Shown: positions 43,784-54,390, counted from the stretch's first letter. The stretch: 64,000 nt of DNA from Rubellimicrobium arenae (GCF_017916275.1 NZ_JAFMST010000004.1:310001-374000); one strand, 5' to 3'. Notes: generated by a model from the letters alone, not told the origin. Made by a program: numbers and translations.

Positions 43784-44955
43784 TGGACCGCATGCCACGC
43801 TGGGCCGACGTCCTCCTCGTCCCGCTGATCTCGCTGCTGCTGGCGGCCGTCATCTCGGCCCTCGTCATCCTCGCCATCGGGCAGAACCCGTGGGAGGCGC
43901 TCAAGATCATGGTGTCGGGCTCGGTCGGCTCGACCTACGGCTGGGGCTACACCCTGTATTACGCGACGAACTTCATGTTCACGGGCCTGGCCGTGGCCGT
44001 CGCCAACCACGCGCGCCTGTTCAACATCGGCGGCGAGGGGCAGGCGGTGATCGGCGGGCTCGGGGTGGCGCTGATCGCGCTCTACATCCCCTGGCCGCAC
44101 TGGTCGCTGGCGCTGCTGGCCGCGATGGTGGCCTCGGCGGCCTTCGGGGCGGCCTGGGCGGCGATCCCGGCCGTCCTGCAGGCCCGGCGGGGCAGCCACA
44201 TCGTCATCACGACGATCATGTTCAACTTCATCGCCGCCGCCCTGCTCAACTACCTTCTCGTGGGGCCGCTGAAGCCCGCCGGGACCATGGAAACCGCGAC
44301 CGCCTCCTTTCCCGAGGCGACGCACATCCCGTCCTTCCGGGACATGTTCTCCTTCGGGGAAACGATCCTGTTCCGCGGCACGCCCGCGAACATCACCTTC
44401 TTCATCGCGATCCTGGCCTGCCTGGCCGTCTGGCTGCTGATCTGGAAGACGCGGCTCGGCTACGAGATCCGCGCCTTCGGCTTCTCCGAAGGGGCGGCGC
44501 GCTACGCTGGCATCGGCTCGACCAAGATCATCATGGTGACCATGCTGATCTCGGGCGCGCTGGCCGGGATGATGGCGATCAACAACACCCTGGGCGAGGC
44601 CGAGCGCCTGATCCTCAACGCCGTCGAGGGGGCGGGCTTCATCGGCATCGCCGTGGCGCTGATGGGCCGGTCGCATCCGCTGGGCGTGTTCCTCGCCGCG
44701 ATCCTGTTCGGCATCCTCTACCAGGGCGGAAGCGAACTGGGCCTCACCCTCGCCATCCCGCGCGAGATGATCGTGGTCATCCAGGCGCTGGTGATCATGT
44801 TCACGGGCGCGCTGGACAACATGGTGCGGATGCCGATCGAGCGCATCTTCGCCCGCCGCCGGGCCCGGACGCCGCTGTCGCCGCCCGGCCCCACCCTGCA
44901 TCCGCCGGGCCGGGTCGCCCCCTCGTCCACCCCCGGCACCGCAGCGACGGAGTAA
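43783..44955 (+). CDS. Nucleoside-type ABC transporter permease 1
   Basis: A 390-residue inner-membrane permease of the branched-chain/sugar/nucleoside class, with about nine to ten hydrophobic segments. Family stretches are LFNIGGEGQAVIGGLGVALIA, RGSHIVITTIMFNFIAAALLNYLL, and GAGFIGIAVALMGRSHPLGVFLAAILFG. The C-terminal 30 residues are a Pro-rich cytoplasmic tail without known function. Confidence 0.92.
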   Translation: MDRMPRWADVLLVPLISLLLAAVISALVILAIGQNPWEALKIMVSGSVGSTYGWGYTLYYATNFMFTGLAVAVANHARLFNIGGEGQAVIGGLGVALIALYIPWPHWSLALLAAMVASAAFGAAWAAIPAVLQARRGSHIVITTIMFNFIAAALLNYLLVGPLKPAGTMETATASFPEATHIPSFRDMFSFGETILFRGTPANITFFIAILACLAVWLLIWKTRLGYEIRAFGFSEGAARYAGIGSTKIIMVTMLISGALAGMMAINNTLGEAERLILNAVEGAGFIGIAVALMGRSHPLGVFLAAILFGILYQGGSELGLTLAIPREMIVVIQALVIMFTGALDNMVRMPIERIFARRRARTPLSPPGPTLHPPGRVAPSSTPGTAATE

Positions 44956-44958
44956 GCG

Positions 44959-45930
44959 ATGGACTGGGCCACCCTTCTCCAGATTCTCGACGCGACGCTC
45001 CGGCTCGCCTCGCCCCTGCTCCTGGCCTGCCTCGCGGGCCTCTTCTCCGAGCGCGCGGGCATCTTCGACATCGGCCTCGAGGGCAAGATGCTCGTCGCGG
45101 CCTTTCTCGCCGCGGGCTTCGCCGCCACGACGGGTTCGGTCTGGCTCGGCCTGCTCGTCGGCATCGCCGGGTCGCTGGCGCTGTCGGCGGTTCACGGGCT
45201 CGCCTCGATCACCTTCCGCGGCAACCAGCTCATCTCGGGCGTGGCGATCAACTTCCTGGCCTCGGGCCTGACCGTCGTCGTCGGCCAGAGCTGGTTCGCC
45301 GAGGGCGGGCGCACGCCCCAGCTGGGCGACGGCCAGCGCTTCGAGGAGCTGACCTTCCCCGGCGCGACCGAGATCCGCGACCTGCCCATCCTGGGCTCCC
45401 TCTACTCCGAGGTGCTCTCGGGGCATACGATCCTGGTCTATGCCGGGCTCCTGGCCGTGCCGCTGTCGTGGTGGGTGCTGTACCGGACCCGCTTCGGCCT
45501 GCGCCTGCGCGCCGTGGGCGAAAACCCGGCCGCCGTGGACACCGCGGGGATCTCGGTCACGCGGCTGCGCTTTGCCGCGGTGGCCATCGCGGGGGTCCTT
45601 TGCGCGCTGGCCGGCGCCCAGCTCTCGACGGCCGAACCCGCCGCAGGCTTCGTGCGGGACATGACGGCGGGCCGGGGCTACATCGCGCTGGCCGCGCTGA
45701 TCTTCGCCAAGTGGCGCCCCTTCCCGGCGCTCGGGGCCTGCCTGCTCTTCGGCTTCCTCCAGGCCCTGGCCCTCCGGCCCGCGCTTTTCCAGCAAAGCTT
45801 CGGCTTCAGCATCCAAGGCCAGCTTCTCGACGCGATGCCCTACATCCTGACGGTCATCATCCTCGCGGGCTTCGTCGGCCGCGCGATCCCGCCCCGCGCC
45901 GGCGGAGAGCCCTATGTCAAGGAGCGGTAG
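44959..45930 (+). CDS. Nucleoside-type ABC transporter permease 2
   Basis: A 323-residue permease homologous to the preceding one: ERAGIFDIGLEGKMLVAAFLAAGF, LASITFRGNQLISGVAINFLASG, and RGYIALAALIFAKWRPFPALGACLLFGF. Together they form the heterodimeric channel. It starts three bases after the first permease stop. Confidence 0.93.
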   Translation: MDWATLLQILDATLRLASPLLLACLAGLFSERAGIFDIGLEGKMLVAAFLAAGFAATTGSVWLGLLVGIAGSLALSAVHGLASITFRGNQLISGVAINFLASGLTVVVGQSWFAEGGRTPQLGDGQRFEELTFPGATEIRDLPILGSLYSEVLSGHTILVYAGLLAVPLSWWVLYRTRFGLRLRAVGENPAAVDTAGISVTRLRFAAVAIAGVLCALAGAQLSTAEPAAGFVRDMTAGRGYIALAALIFAKWRPFPALGACLLFGFLQALALRPALFQQSFGFSIQGQLLDAMPYILTVIILAGFVGRAIPPRAGGEPYVKER

Positions 45931-46029
45931 GCCCGCTCCCCGCACCCTGCCGCCCCCGGCCGGCCCCGTTTGGCCGCGCCCGTTCCCACCGGCCCGATCC
46001 CCTCGCGCCCCTGCCCTGATGGACCGCCC

Positions 46030-46833
46030 ATGACCCGCGCCGCCGACCTCGCCGCCATCATCAAGGACCGGGCGGGGCACGACCCCGTCCGCCTGGGCCT
46101 CGTGCTGGGATCGGGGCTCGGCCATATCGCCGGGCAGGTGGACGGGGTGGCCATCCCCTACGCGGACCTTTCGGGCTTTCCCCATGCCGGGGTGTCCGGC
46201 CACACCCCGAACCTCGTGATCGGCACCCTCGAGGGGGTCCGCGTCGCCGTCTTCGGCGGCCGCGCCCATTATTACGAATCCGGCGACCCGGCGGCGATGC
46301 GGCTCCCGCTCGAGGTGCTGAAGGCCCTCGGCGCCGAGGCGCTGGTCCTCACCAACGCCGCGGGATCGCTGCGCGCCGACATGCCGACCGGATCGGTCAT
46401 GCTCCTGTCGGACCACATCAACTTCTCCGGCCTCAATCCCCTGATCGGAGAGCCCACGGACGCCCGCTTCGTGCCCATGACCGACGCCCACGATCCGGGC
46501 CTGCGCATGGGGCTGCGCGACGCCGCCGCGGCCGAGGGCGTCCACCTGCACGAAGGCGTCTACGCCTGGTACTCCGGCCCGTCCTTCGAGACCCCCGCCG
46601 AGATCCGGGCCATCCGCACCCTGGGCGCCGACGCGGTCGGCATGTCCACGGTGCCCGAGGTGATCCTGGCCCGCTTCCTGGGCCTTCGGGTCGCGGCGGT
46701 GTCGGTCCTGACCAACATGGCGGCGGGCCTGTCCGCCGAATCGATCAGCCACGAGCATACGAAGGCCATGGCCCCCCTCGGCGCGGCCAAGCTGGAACGG
46801 GTGCTGCGGCGGATGCTCCGCGATTCGGCCTGA
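46030..46833 (+). CDS. Purine nucleoside phosphorylase (type II, PunA/XapA-like)
   Basis: A 267-residue trimeric-type phosphorylase: LGLVLGSGLGHIAGQVDG, GRAHYYESGDPAAMRLPLEVL, TNAAGSLRADMPTGSVMLLSDHINF, and GPSFETPAEIRAIRTLGADAVGMSTVPEVILAR. It splits purine nucleosides with phosphate to base and ribose-1-phosphate. Placement 99 bp behind the nucleoside importer gives uptake plus first catabolic or salvage step. ATG 46030 begins the conserved protein; its ribosome binding site is poor. Confidence 0.93.
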   Translation: MTRAADLAAIIKDRAGHDPVRLGLVLGSGLGHIAGQVDGVAIPYADLSGFPHAGVSGHTPNLVIGTLEGVRVAVFGGRAHYYESGDPAAMRLPLEVLKALGAEALVLTNAAGSLRADMPTGSVMLLSDHINFSGLNPLIGEPTDARFVPMTDAHDPGLRMGLRDAAAAEGVHLHEGVYAWYSGPSFETPAEIRAIRTLGADAVGMSTVPEVILARFLGLRVAAVSVLTNMAAGLSAESISHEHTKAMAPLGAAKLERVLRRMLRDSA

Positions 46834-46866
46834 CCGCGCCGGCCCGTGCGCCATACTGTGCCCCAT

Positions 46867-46886
46867 ATCCTTCGCCGAAGGATTTT
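46867..46886 (+). terminator. Rho-independent terminator after the phosphorylase gene
   Basis: ATCCTTC (46867-46873), loop GCC, GAAGGAT (46877-46883), then TTT: a perfect 7-bp stem followed by a short T run, 34 bp after the stop. It closes the nucleoside operon. Confidence 0.8.
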
Positions 46887-46961
46887 CGGCCCCACGCGGT
46901 CGGGGGTCATTGGATATCAACCCTTTCCGCTATTGACTGGCGGCACGGTCGCGGGAACGCC

Positions 46962-47870
46962 ATGCAGCTCTACCTTCCCATCGCCGAGGTTTCGGTCAAC
47001 GCCTTCCTCCTCCTGGGCCTCGGGGGGCTGGTGGGGCTGCTGTCCGGCATGTTCGGGGTGGGCGGGGGCTTCCTGATCACGCCGCTCCTGTTCCTGGTCG
47101 GCATCCCGCCGGCGGTGGCCGTAGCCACCTCGGCCAACCAGATCGTCGCCTCGTCCTTCTCGGCGCTGCTCACGCATCTCCAGCGGCGCACGGTGGACAT
47201 GTGGATGGGCACCGTCCTGCTGATCGGCGGGCTCCTCGGCTCGGCGCTGGGCGTGATGGTGTTCAACCTCCTCAAGGCCCTGGGCCAGGTCGACCTGCTG
47301 GTTCGCCTTTGCTACGTCGCCTTCCTCGGGACCGTGGGCGGCCTCATGTTCTGGGAATCGCTCCGCGCGATCCTGCGGACCCGGTCGGGCGTGGCCCCGC
47401 AGCGGCGGCGCCACAACTGGGTCCATGCGCTGCCCTTCAAGACGCGGTTCCGCGTCTCGGGCCTCTACATCTCGGTCATCCCGCCGATCCTGGTGGGGCT
47501 CTTCGTGGGCCTGCTGTCGGCGATCATGGGCGTGGGCGGCGGCTTTATCCTCGTCCCCGCGATGATCTACCTGCTCGGGATGCCGACCAAGGTCGTGATC
47601 GGGACGTCCACCTTCCAGATCATCTTCCTGACCGCCTTCACCACCCTGCTCCACGCCACGACCAACCAGACGGTGGACGTGGTCCTGGCGGTCCTGCTGA
47701 TCCTGGGCGGCGTCATCGGCGCGCAGGTCGGCGCGCAGATCGGGACCCGCCTCAAGCCCGAGCATCTGCGCATCATGCTGGCCATCCTCGTCCTCGCGGT
47801 CTGCCTCCAGCTCGCCCTGACCCTCCTCCTCCAGCCGGAGGAGATCTTTTCCGTCGAGCCGGTCGAATGA
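46962..47870 (+). CDS. TauE/SafE (TSUP) family anion exporter
   Basis: A 302-residue membrane protein with about eight hydrophobic segments in two repeats, each opening with the TSUP signature: GLVGLLSGMFGVGGGFLITPLL (about 22-43) and GLLSAIMGVGGGFILVPAM (about 187-205). The family exports or imports sulfite, sulfoacetate, taurine-derived and related anions. Its stop overlaps the following TIGR02186 gene, a pairing seen in Rhodobacteraceae. Confidence 0.92.
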   Translation: MQLYLPIAEVSVNAFLLLGLGGLVGLLSGMFGVGGGFLITPLLFLVGIPPAVAVATSANQIVASSFSALLTHLQRRTVDMWMGTVLLIGGLLGSALGVMVFNLLKALGQVDLLVRLCYVAFLGTVGGLMFWESLRAILRTRSGVAPQRRRHNWVHALPFKTRFRVSGLYISVIPPILVGLFVGLLSAIMGVGGGFILVPAMIYLLGMPTKVVIGTSTFQIIFLTAFTTLLHATTNQTVDVVLAVLLILGGVIGAQVGAQIGTRLKPEHLRIMLAILVLAVCLQLALTLLLQPEEIFSVEPVE

Positions 47871-48628
47871 TCCGGACCTGGGCCGCCCTCCTCGCCCTCC
47901 TGCTGGCGGTGGTGGCCCCCGCCCGGGCCGAGGAGATCGTCCTCGGCCTGTCCAGCGACGAGGTCGCCATCACCGCCACCTTCGACGGCTCGGACATCCT
48001 GATCTTCGGGGCGGTGAAGCGGGCCGCGCCCGCGCCCCAGCCCGCGCCGCTCCAAGTGATCATCACGGTCTCCGGCCCCCAGGAGCCCCTCACCGTGCGC
48101 GAGGCCGAGCGCCGGCTCGGCATCTGGGTCAACAGCCGCGCCGTCCGGGTGGACGCCGCGCCGACCTTCTACGCCGTCGCGACCACCGGCCCCCTGGACC
48201 GGATCCTTCGCGACACCGAGGATCTGCGCCATTCCATCTCGATCCCGCGCGCCATCCGGGCCATCGGCAACGACGTCGGCAACCGAGAGGATTTCCTCGA
48301 CGCCCTGATCCGCATCCGCGAGCAGGAGGGCAGCTACCAGATCCTCGAAGGCGGCGTCGACTTCGAGCAGGAGACCCTTTTCCGCACCGAGATCGGCCTG
48401 CCCGCCAACCTGACCGAAGGCGACTACGTCACCCGCATCTTCCTGACCCGCGACGGCCGGATCGTCGACAGCTACGAAGCCAGCATCTACGTCCGCAAGG
48501 TCGGGCTCGAACGGTGGCTCTTCGCCCTCGCCCAGGAGCAGCCCTTCCTGTACGGCCTCATGGCCCTTGCCATCGCCATCGCCGCCGGCTGGGGCGCCTC
48601 GGCCGGCTTCCGGGCGCTTCGGGGCTGA
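47867..48628 (+). CDS. TIGR02186-family membrane-anchored periplasmic protein
   Basis: A 253-residue protein: signal peptide at 1-21 (PARAEE), a periplasmic beta-rich region with EIVLGLSSDEVAITATFDGSDILIFGAVKR, and a C-terminal membrane anchor (PFLYGLMALAIAIAAGWGASAGF). It is coupled by ATGA to the TauE/SafE gene. The family name comes from this fixed pairing; it may be an accessory subunit of the exporter, but the mechanism is unknown. Confidence 0.85.
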   Translation: MIRTWAALLALLLAVVAPARAEEIVLGLSSDEVAITATFDGSDILIFGAVKRAAPAPQPAPLQVIITVSGPQEPLTVREAERRLGIWVNSRAVRVDAAPTFYAVATTGPLDRILRDTEDLRHSISIPRAIRAIGNDVGNREDFLDALIRIREQEGSYQILEGGVDFEQETLFRTEIGLPANLTEGDYVTRIFLTRDGRIVDSYEASIYVRKVGLERWLFALAQEQPFLYGLMALAIAIAAGWGASAGFRALRG

Positions 48629-48703
48629 CGGCCGGGTGCCCCGGGGGCGCGGGGGACCGCTCCCCTCTGGCCGCGGCGGGTCCGGGCGGCTAGGTAGGCG
48701 GCC

Positions 48704-50239
48704 ATGGCCGACCTTCCCGCCCTGTCCTCCGACCAGTCCGCTGCGTGGTCGGCCGTTTCGACCGTCCTGGCCCAGGCCGGGGTCGGGCTCGACGACGGCG
48801 ACCTCGCCCCCGCGAACCCCGACCGCGCGCCCTCCGTCCTGGCCATCACCGGCAAGGCGGGGTCCGGCAAGACCATGCTCCTCGCCTCCCTGACCCAGGC
48901 GCTTCGCCGGGCGGGGGTCGAGATCGTGTCCCCGGACTGGGAATCCAAGCGCAAGAAGGATCGCCGCACCCTCGCCATCCTCGCGCCCACCAACAAGGCG
49001 GCCTCGGTGCTGCGGACCAAGGGCGTGCCGGCGACCACGATCCACCGCATCCTTTACACCCCCGTCTACGACCCGGAGTTCGAGAAGGTCGCCGAATGGC
49101 TGGCGGGCCAGGGCGACCGTCCGACCACGGGCCAGCTCACCGACGCCCAGCTCGACCGCGCCAAGGAGGCCTATGGCCTCCACGGCTCCGTGCCCGCCGC
49201 GCTGGCCGCGGCGGGGCTGCGCGGCTCGGACTTCATCACCGGCTGGAAGCGCCGCGAGGAGCCGCTGGACGTGGGCTTCATCGACGAATCCTCCATGCTC
49301 GACGAACGCCAGTTCGAGGATCTCAAGGAGATCTTCCCGACCCTGGTCCTGTTCGGCGACCCGGCGCAGCTGCCCCCCGTGCAGGGCCAGGGCGGCGGCA
49401 TGGTCTTCGACCGCCTGCCCCAGGACAAGGTCAAGTCGCTGACCCGCATCCACCGGCAGGAGGCCGACTCCCCCATCCTCGACCTCGCCCATGCGCTGGC
49501 CGACCCCAACCTCGAATTCGAGACCTTCGAGGACATGGTGCAGGAGGCGGCCCGCCGCGACCCGCGCGTCCATGTGACGGGCCGGGTGGACAGCGACCTC
49601 ATGGCCCGCTCCCCCGTCCTCGTCTGGCGCAACGCCACCCGGATCAAGCTGATCCACGCCTTCCGCAGCGCCCACGGCGCCCCCGAGACGGAACTGCTGC
49701 CCGGCGAGCCGCTGATCTGCGACGGGATCGAGCTGCCGATGAAGCATCGCAAGAAGCGGCTCGACCTCGAGGCGCGGGGCCTCATCAAGGGGGCGCAGGT
49801 CATCTACCTGGGACCGGGCCGCAAGCCCGGCTTTTCCCGCCTCCACGTCATCGGCGCCGAGGAGCCCCAGGTGTCCGCCGCCTCCATCGTCAAGATCGAG
49901 AAGGAAGGCGAGGAGGAGCCCTTCATCCCCTACGCCGCGCAGATGGGCGCGACCTTCCTGCACGGCGCGGCGGTGACGATCCACAAGGCGCAGGGGTCGC
50001 AATGGGACGTCGTGCAGGTCTTCGCCCCCGACATCTTCGTGGCCGCCCGCATGGGCCGGGTCGAGGCCGGGCAGCAGCTCTGGAAGCGCCTCGCCTATGT
50101 GGCGATCACCCGCGCGAGCCAGGAGCTGCGCTGGGTCGTGGCCAACCGCCTCGCGCGGCCCAAGGAGCCGCTGGGCACCGACGACCTCAGGCAGCAGGCG
50201 CCCGGGACCCTCGCCCTCGCCGGCGAGGCGGAGGAATGA
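48704..50239 (+). CDS. RecD-like superfamily 1B DNA helicase
   Basis: A 511-residue ATPase. Walker A is GKAGSGKT (50-57), Walker B/DExx is FIDESSM (about 191-197), motif III is LFGDPAQLPPVQGQG, and the C-terminal UvrD_C_2-type motifs are VTIHKAQGSQWDVVQVF and LAYVAITRASQELRW. It resembles stand-alone RecD2/Pif1-like helicases that move 5' to 3', but it lacks the RecD N-terminal extensions. No RecBC partners nearby. Its stop directly abuts the stop of the convergent DUF1737 gene. Confidence 0.88.
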   Translation: MADLPALSSDQSAAWSAVSTVLAQAGVGLDDGDLAPANPDRAPSVLAITGKAGSGKTMLLASLTQALRRAGVEIVSPDWESKRKKDRRTLAILAPTNKAASVLRTKGVPATTIHRILYTPVYDPEFEKVAEWLAGQGDRPTTGQLTDAQLDRAKEAYGLHGSVPAALAAAGLRGSDFITGWKRREEPLDVGFIDESSMLDERQFEDLKEIFPTLVLFGDPAQLPPVQGQGGGMVFDRLPQDKVKSLTRIHRQEADSPILDLAHALADPNLEFETFEDMVQEAARRDPRVHVTGRVDSDLMARSPVLVWRNATRIKLIHAFRSAHGAPETELLPGEPLICDGIELPMKHRKKRLDLEARGLIKGAQVIYLGPGRKPGFSRLHVIGAEEPQVSAASIVKIEKEGEEEPFIPYAAQMGATFLHGAAVTIHKAQGSQWDVVQVFAPDIFVAARMGRVEAGQQLWKRLAYVAITRASQELRWVVANRLARPKEPLGTDDLRQQAPGTLALAGEAEE

Positions 50240-50443
50240 TCAAAGCTGGCCGAGCTTGAGGTCCGAGGAGTAGGTCCCCTCGACCTCCTTGGTGACGGCC
50301 TGGCCGCACCGCATCACGCCCCGATGGGCGTCGAAGGCGTAGCTGGGCTCGCCGTAAAGGTCCCAGCCCTTCGACAGGGCTTCGGACACCTTGTGGCAGA
50401 AGGCGGAGGTGTCGTCCTCCGACAGGAAGCGGTAAAGGCGCAT
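50240..50443 (-). CDS. DUF1737 domain protein
   Basis: A 67-residue protein that is essentially one DUF1737 domain: MRLYRFLSEDDTSAFCHKV, then SKGWDLYGEPSYAFD. Function unknown. ATG 50443 opens the domain; a TTG four codons upstream is an alternative but would overlap the NnrU-like gene. It follows that gene by four bases and is probably co-transcribed. The stop codon meets the helicase stop with no base between (TGATCA). Confidence 0.8.
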   Translation of the reverse strand: MRLYRFLSEDDTSAFCHKVSEALSKGWDLYGEPSYAFDAHRGVMRCGQAVTKEVEGTYSSDLKLGQL

Positions 50444-50447
50444 CGCA

Positions 50448-50996
50448 TCATCCAAAGGGCCAGGGGCCGATCCAGCCGTGGATGTAGCCGACCACGGCGA
50501 CGAGGACCAGCGCGAGGACCACCGCCGTCGCCTCCTTGCCCAGGGGCGGGCGCGGGGGCGGCGTCCATCCGGGAACCGCGCGGTTGATCAGCACGATCTC
50601 CAGCACCGCCCAGACAAGCAGCCCGCCGAACAGCAGGATCGAGGCCAGGTCGCCGTTCACCAGCAGATGCGCCACCGCCCACAGGATCACCCCGGTCAGC
50701 TGCGGGTGCCGGTTCACGCGCGCGCCCCAGACCCCCATCCCCGAGGCGACGAAAAAGTAGAAGCCCACCACCACCAGCAGGTTGTTGATGTGCCGCGTGA
50801 CGGGGGCCGGATTCCAGACCTGCGGCGCGTCGTCCCAGGCGCCGTAGCCCCGCGCGATCAGCCAGATCCCCGCCACGGACAGGATCGCGACGATCCCCTT
50901 GCCCGGGTCGCCCAGCCGCAGGCGCGTCTCCGGCCAGAGCCGTTTCCACAGATGCGGCAGGCTGAAGGCCAGAAGGCCCAGGGAAAGCTGGATCAC
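50448..50996 (-). CDS. NnrU-family membrane protein
   Basis: A 182-residue inner-membrane protein with five to six hydrophobic segments. The region NNLLVVVGFYFFVASGMGVWGARVNRHPQLTGVILWAVAHLLVNGD is characteristic of NnrU, a protein linked to nitric-oxide/denitrification gene sets but also present without them; the fold is related to isoprenylcysteine-type methyltransferases. I chose GTG 50996 because GAGGA lies upstream and the longer frame adds Cys/Arg-rich sequence. No denitrification genes are in the window. Confidence 0.78.
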   Translation of the reverse strand: MIQLSLGLLAFSLPHLWKRLWPETRLRLGDPGKGIVAILSVAGIWLIARGYGAWDDAPQVWNPAPVTRHINNLLVVVGFYFFVASGMGVWGARVNRHPQLTGVILWAVAHLLVNGDLASILLFGGLLVWAVLEIVLINRAVPGWTPPPRPPLGKEATAVVLALVLVAVVGYIHGWIGPWPFG

Positions 50997-51181
50997 GGCG
51001 GCGTCCTCGAAATCTGCGGAAAACCTCGCGTGGAACACGGCGCCTTGCAACGATTCGCGCGGCTCCGCGTTGCGAGAACAGCACGGCATGGCGCGTCAAC
51101 TCTTTTTTCCGATCCCGTGGCGCCCCCACCGCGACGCAGCCCACGCCGGTCCTGCCGGACCGCCCCAGACAAGAGGTGACG

Positions 51182-51487
51182 ATGATGCTTCGAACGACGA
51201 TCCCCGTGCTGGCGCTCGCCCTCGTGGCGGGGGCGGCCCAAGCCCAGGACGCGCAATGCTCGGACCACGAGGTGATGGCCCGCCATCTCGCGGAAAACTG
51301 GGGCGAAAGCCGCAAGTCCATCGCGCTGGACGCCGCCGACTCCGTGGTCGAGCTTTATGCCTCCGAGGAGACGGGGACCTGGACGCTGACGGTGACCAGC
51401 CCCGGCGGGCCCACCTGCATGATCGCCTCGGGCCACGCCTTCGAGATGACGCCCGACGAGCTTCCGGTTCTCGACGAAGGAGCCTGA
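51182..51487 (+). CDS. Small exported hypothetical protein
   Basis: A 101-residue protein with a signal peptide (ALALVAGAAQAQDAQC, cleavage near residue 21). The mature form has one Cys near its start and one near residue 80 (GPTCMIASG), likely a disulfide. The middle (SVVELYASEETGTWTLTVTSPGG) is beta-rich. GAGG at 51173-51176 serves ATG 51182 or ATG 51185; I cannot decide between them. No family recognised. Confidence 0.7.
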   Translation: MMLRTTIPVLALALVAGAAQAQDAQCSDHEVMARHLAENWGESRKSIALDAADSVVELYASEETGTWTLTVTSPGGPTCMIASGHAFEMTPDELPVLDEGA

Positions 51488-51613
51488 GACGGCTTGACAG
51501 TGGCCAGGGAACCGGACCGGGCCTTCCGGTGTTCCTCTCACGAAGCGCCTTGGCCGAATCAGGACCAGGGACGGTGAGGCGGCTGGCGGGCCGCCCTGAG
51601 GCAGGGGAACAGG

Positions 51614-53114
<1,501 letters not shown>

Positions 53115-53158
53115 CGGAACGGTTTTCCTGACTACCCCGCGTCCCAGCGGCGCGGCTA

Positions 53159-53190
53159 GGCTCCGGGACATCAGTTCCGGAGCCTTTGTC
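53159..53190 (+). promoter_or_regulatory. Hairpin with T run: terminator of mdh overlapping the next ribosome binding site
   Basis: GGCTCCGG (53159-53166) pairs perfectly with CCGGAGCC (53177-53184) across a 10-nt loop, then TTTGTC leads to the ATG at 53191. The only ribosome binding site candidate, GGAG at 53179-53182, is in the 3' arm. The element can therefore end the mdh transcript and hide the binding site of the next gene. Confidence 0.6.
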
Positions 53191-54390
53191 ATGCGCCGCG
53201 CCCTCCTGTCCGCCCTCCTCGCCGCGACCGCCAGCCTGGCGCGGGCGGACGGCATCTCCGACCAGATCGCCACGCAGGGCCTCCGCGCCACCGAGGCCGC
53301 GCTGGCCGCCCTGCCCGCCCCGACGCCCTCGGACCGTTTCGCCCTGGGCGGCGTCCGCTTCCTCGCGGGCCTCGAACGCGCGCTCCAGCTTCGTTACCGC
53401 GTGGGCCTCTCCGAGGGCATGAGCGTCGCGTCCGGCCTTCCCGTGCTGCGGCTCCCCCTCGACGAGAATCCCCGGCCCGAGCCGTTCGAGCCGCGCATGA
53501 TCGACGCGCTGTTCGAGGGGATCGAGCAGGACATGGCCGGGGCCATCGACGCCTTGGCGCCCATCGCGGACGGCGACGAGGTCGGGGTCGAGATCGACAC
53601 CGCCGACCTGTGGTTCGACATCGACGCGAACGGCGCCCGCAGCCCAGGGGAAGGCGTGCTCGAGATCGCGGGCTGGGCGTTGTCCGGCGGCTTCGGGACC
53701 GAGATGCCGTCCACCACGATCCGCTTCGACACCGCCGACGCCGCGTGGCTGTCGGCCTACGCGCATCTCCTGTCGGGGCTCGGCAACCTGATCCTGGCGG
53801 TCGGTCCCAGCGACGGCATCGCCCGCGTCCTGGACTCCCGCGCCGCCTTCGACCGGCTGGGACGTCCCAAGGACACCGACGCCTTTTCCTTCGAAAGCCA
53901 GTCCGGCCAGTTCGTCGACCTCGCCGCGATGTTCGTCATGGCAATCGAGGGGCCGCCCGACGCCGCGCGCACCCGCGCGGCCCGCCAGCACCTCCTTGCC
54001 GTGGTCGAGCAGAACCGCCGCTTCTGGAACCTCGTCCCGCGCGAACCGGACAACGACCGCGAATGGATCCCCAACAAGAACCAGACCTCGGCCACCGGGC
54101 TCCTCTTCCCGCCCGGCACGGGCGCGCGCTGGCTGGCCGTTCTGGCCGACGCGGACCGCGTCCTCCGGGGCGAGCGCCTCCTGCCCTACTGGCGCGTCGG
54201 GCCGCGGGCGGGGCTCGACCTCGCCGCCCTGCTGGAGAACCCGCCCGAGATCGACGTGGCGGGCGTCGTGCAGGGGGCGTCCCTGGTGCCCTACCTGCGC
54301 GAGGGACCTGTCGTGGACGGCCGGAGTCTCCAGCTCTTCGACGCGCTGTTCCAAGGTGATTCGCCGCTCTACGCCGTGATGTTGAACTAG
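53191..54390 (+). CDS. Exported protein of unknown function between mdh and sucC
   Basis: A 399-residue protein with a signal peptide (LARADG, about residue 19). Most of the mature part is helical. One short acidic stretch, WFDIDANGARSPGEG (about 141-155), looks like an EF-hand-type calcium loop. DREWIPNKNQTSATGLLFP lies near residue 295. No enzyme motif recognised. Its position suggests a conserved Rhodobacteraceae neighbour of the TCA genes; that is inference. See the leader hairpin for its possible control. Confidence 0.75.
   Translation: MRRALLSALLAATASLARADGISDQIATQGLRATEAALAALPAPTPSDRFALGGVRFLAGLERALQLRYRVGLSEGMSVASGLPVLRLPLDENPRPEPFEPRMIDALFEGIEQDMAGAIDALAPIADGDEVGVEIDTADLWFDIDANGARSPGEGVLEIAGWALSGGFGTEMPSTTIRFDTADAAWLSAYAHLLSGLGNLILAVGPSDGIARVLDSRAAFDRLGRPKDTDAFSFESQSGQFVDLAAMFVMAIEGPPDAARTRAARQHLLAVVEQNRRFWNLVPREPDNDREWIPNKNQTSATGLLFPPGTGARWLAVLADADRVLRGERLLPYWRVGPRAGLDLAALLENPPEIDVAGVVQGASLVPYLREGPVVDGRSLQLFDALFQGDSPLYAVMLN

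Noticed and set aside
43360-46920. A minus-strand frame of about 1190 codons opposite the nucleoside importer
   Set aside because: Antisense of four convincing genes; Gly/Arg/Asp/His-rich, no recognisable domain.
46933-46961. Promoter with TTGACT just before the TauE/SafE gene
   Set aside because: The -10 position would fall at the start codon and shows GC-rich sequence.
50448-50996. Evidence for a denitrification cluster because of the NnrU-like protein
   Set aside because: No nitrate, nitrite, NO or N2O reductase gene is in the window, and NnrU proteins also occur without them.
51494-51540. Sigma-70 promoter starting with TTGACA
   Set aside because: No acceptable -10 hexamer 16-18 bp downstream; in this GC range a lone TTGACA is weak evidence.
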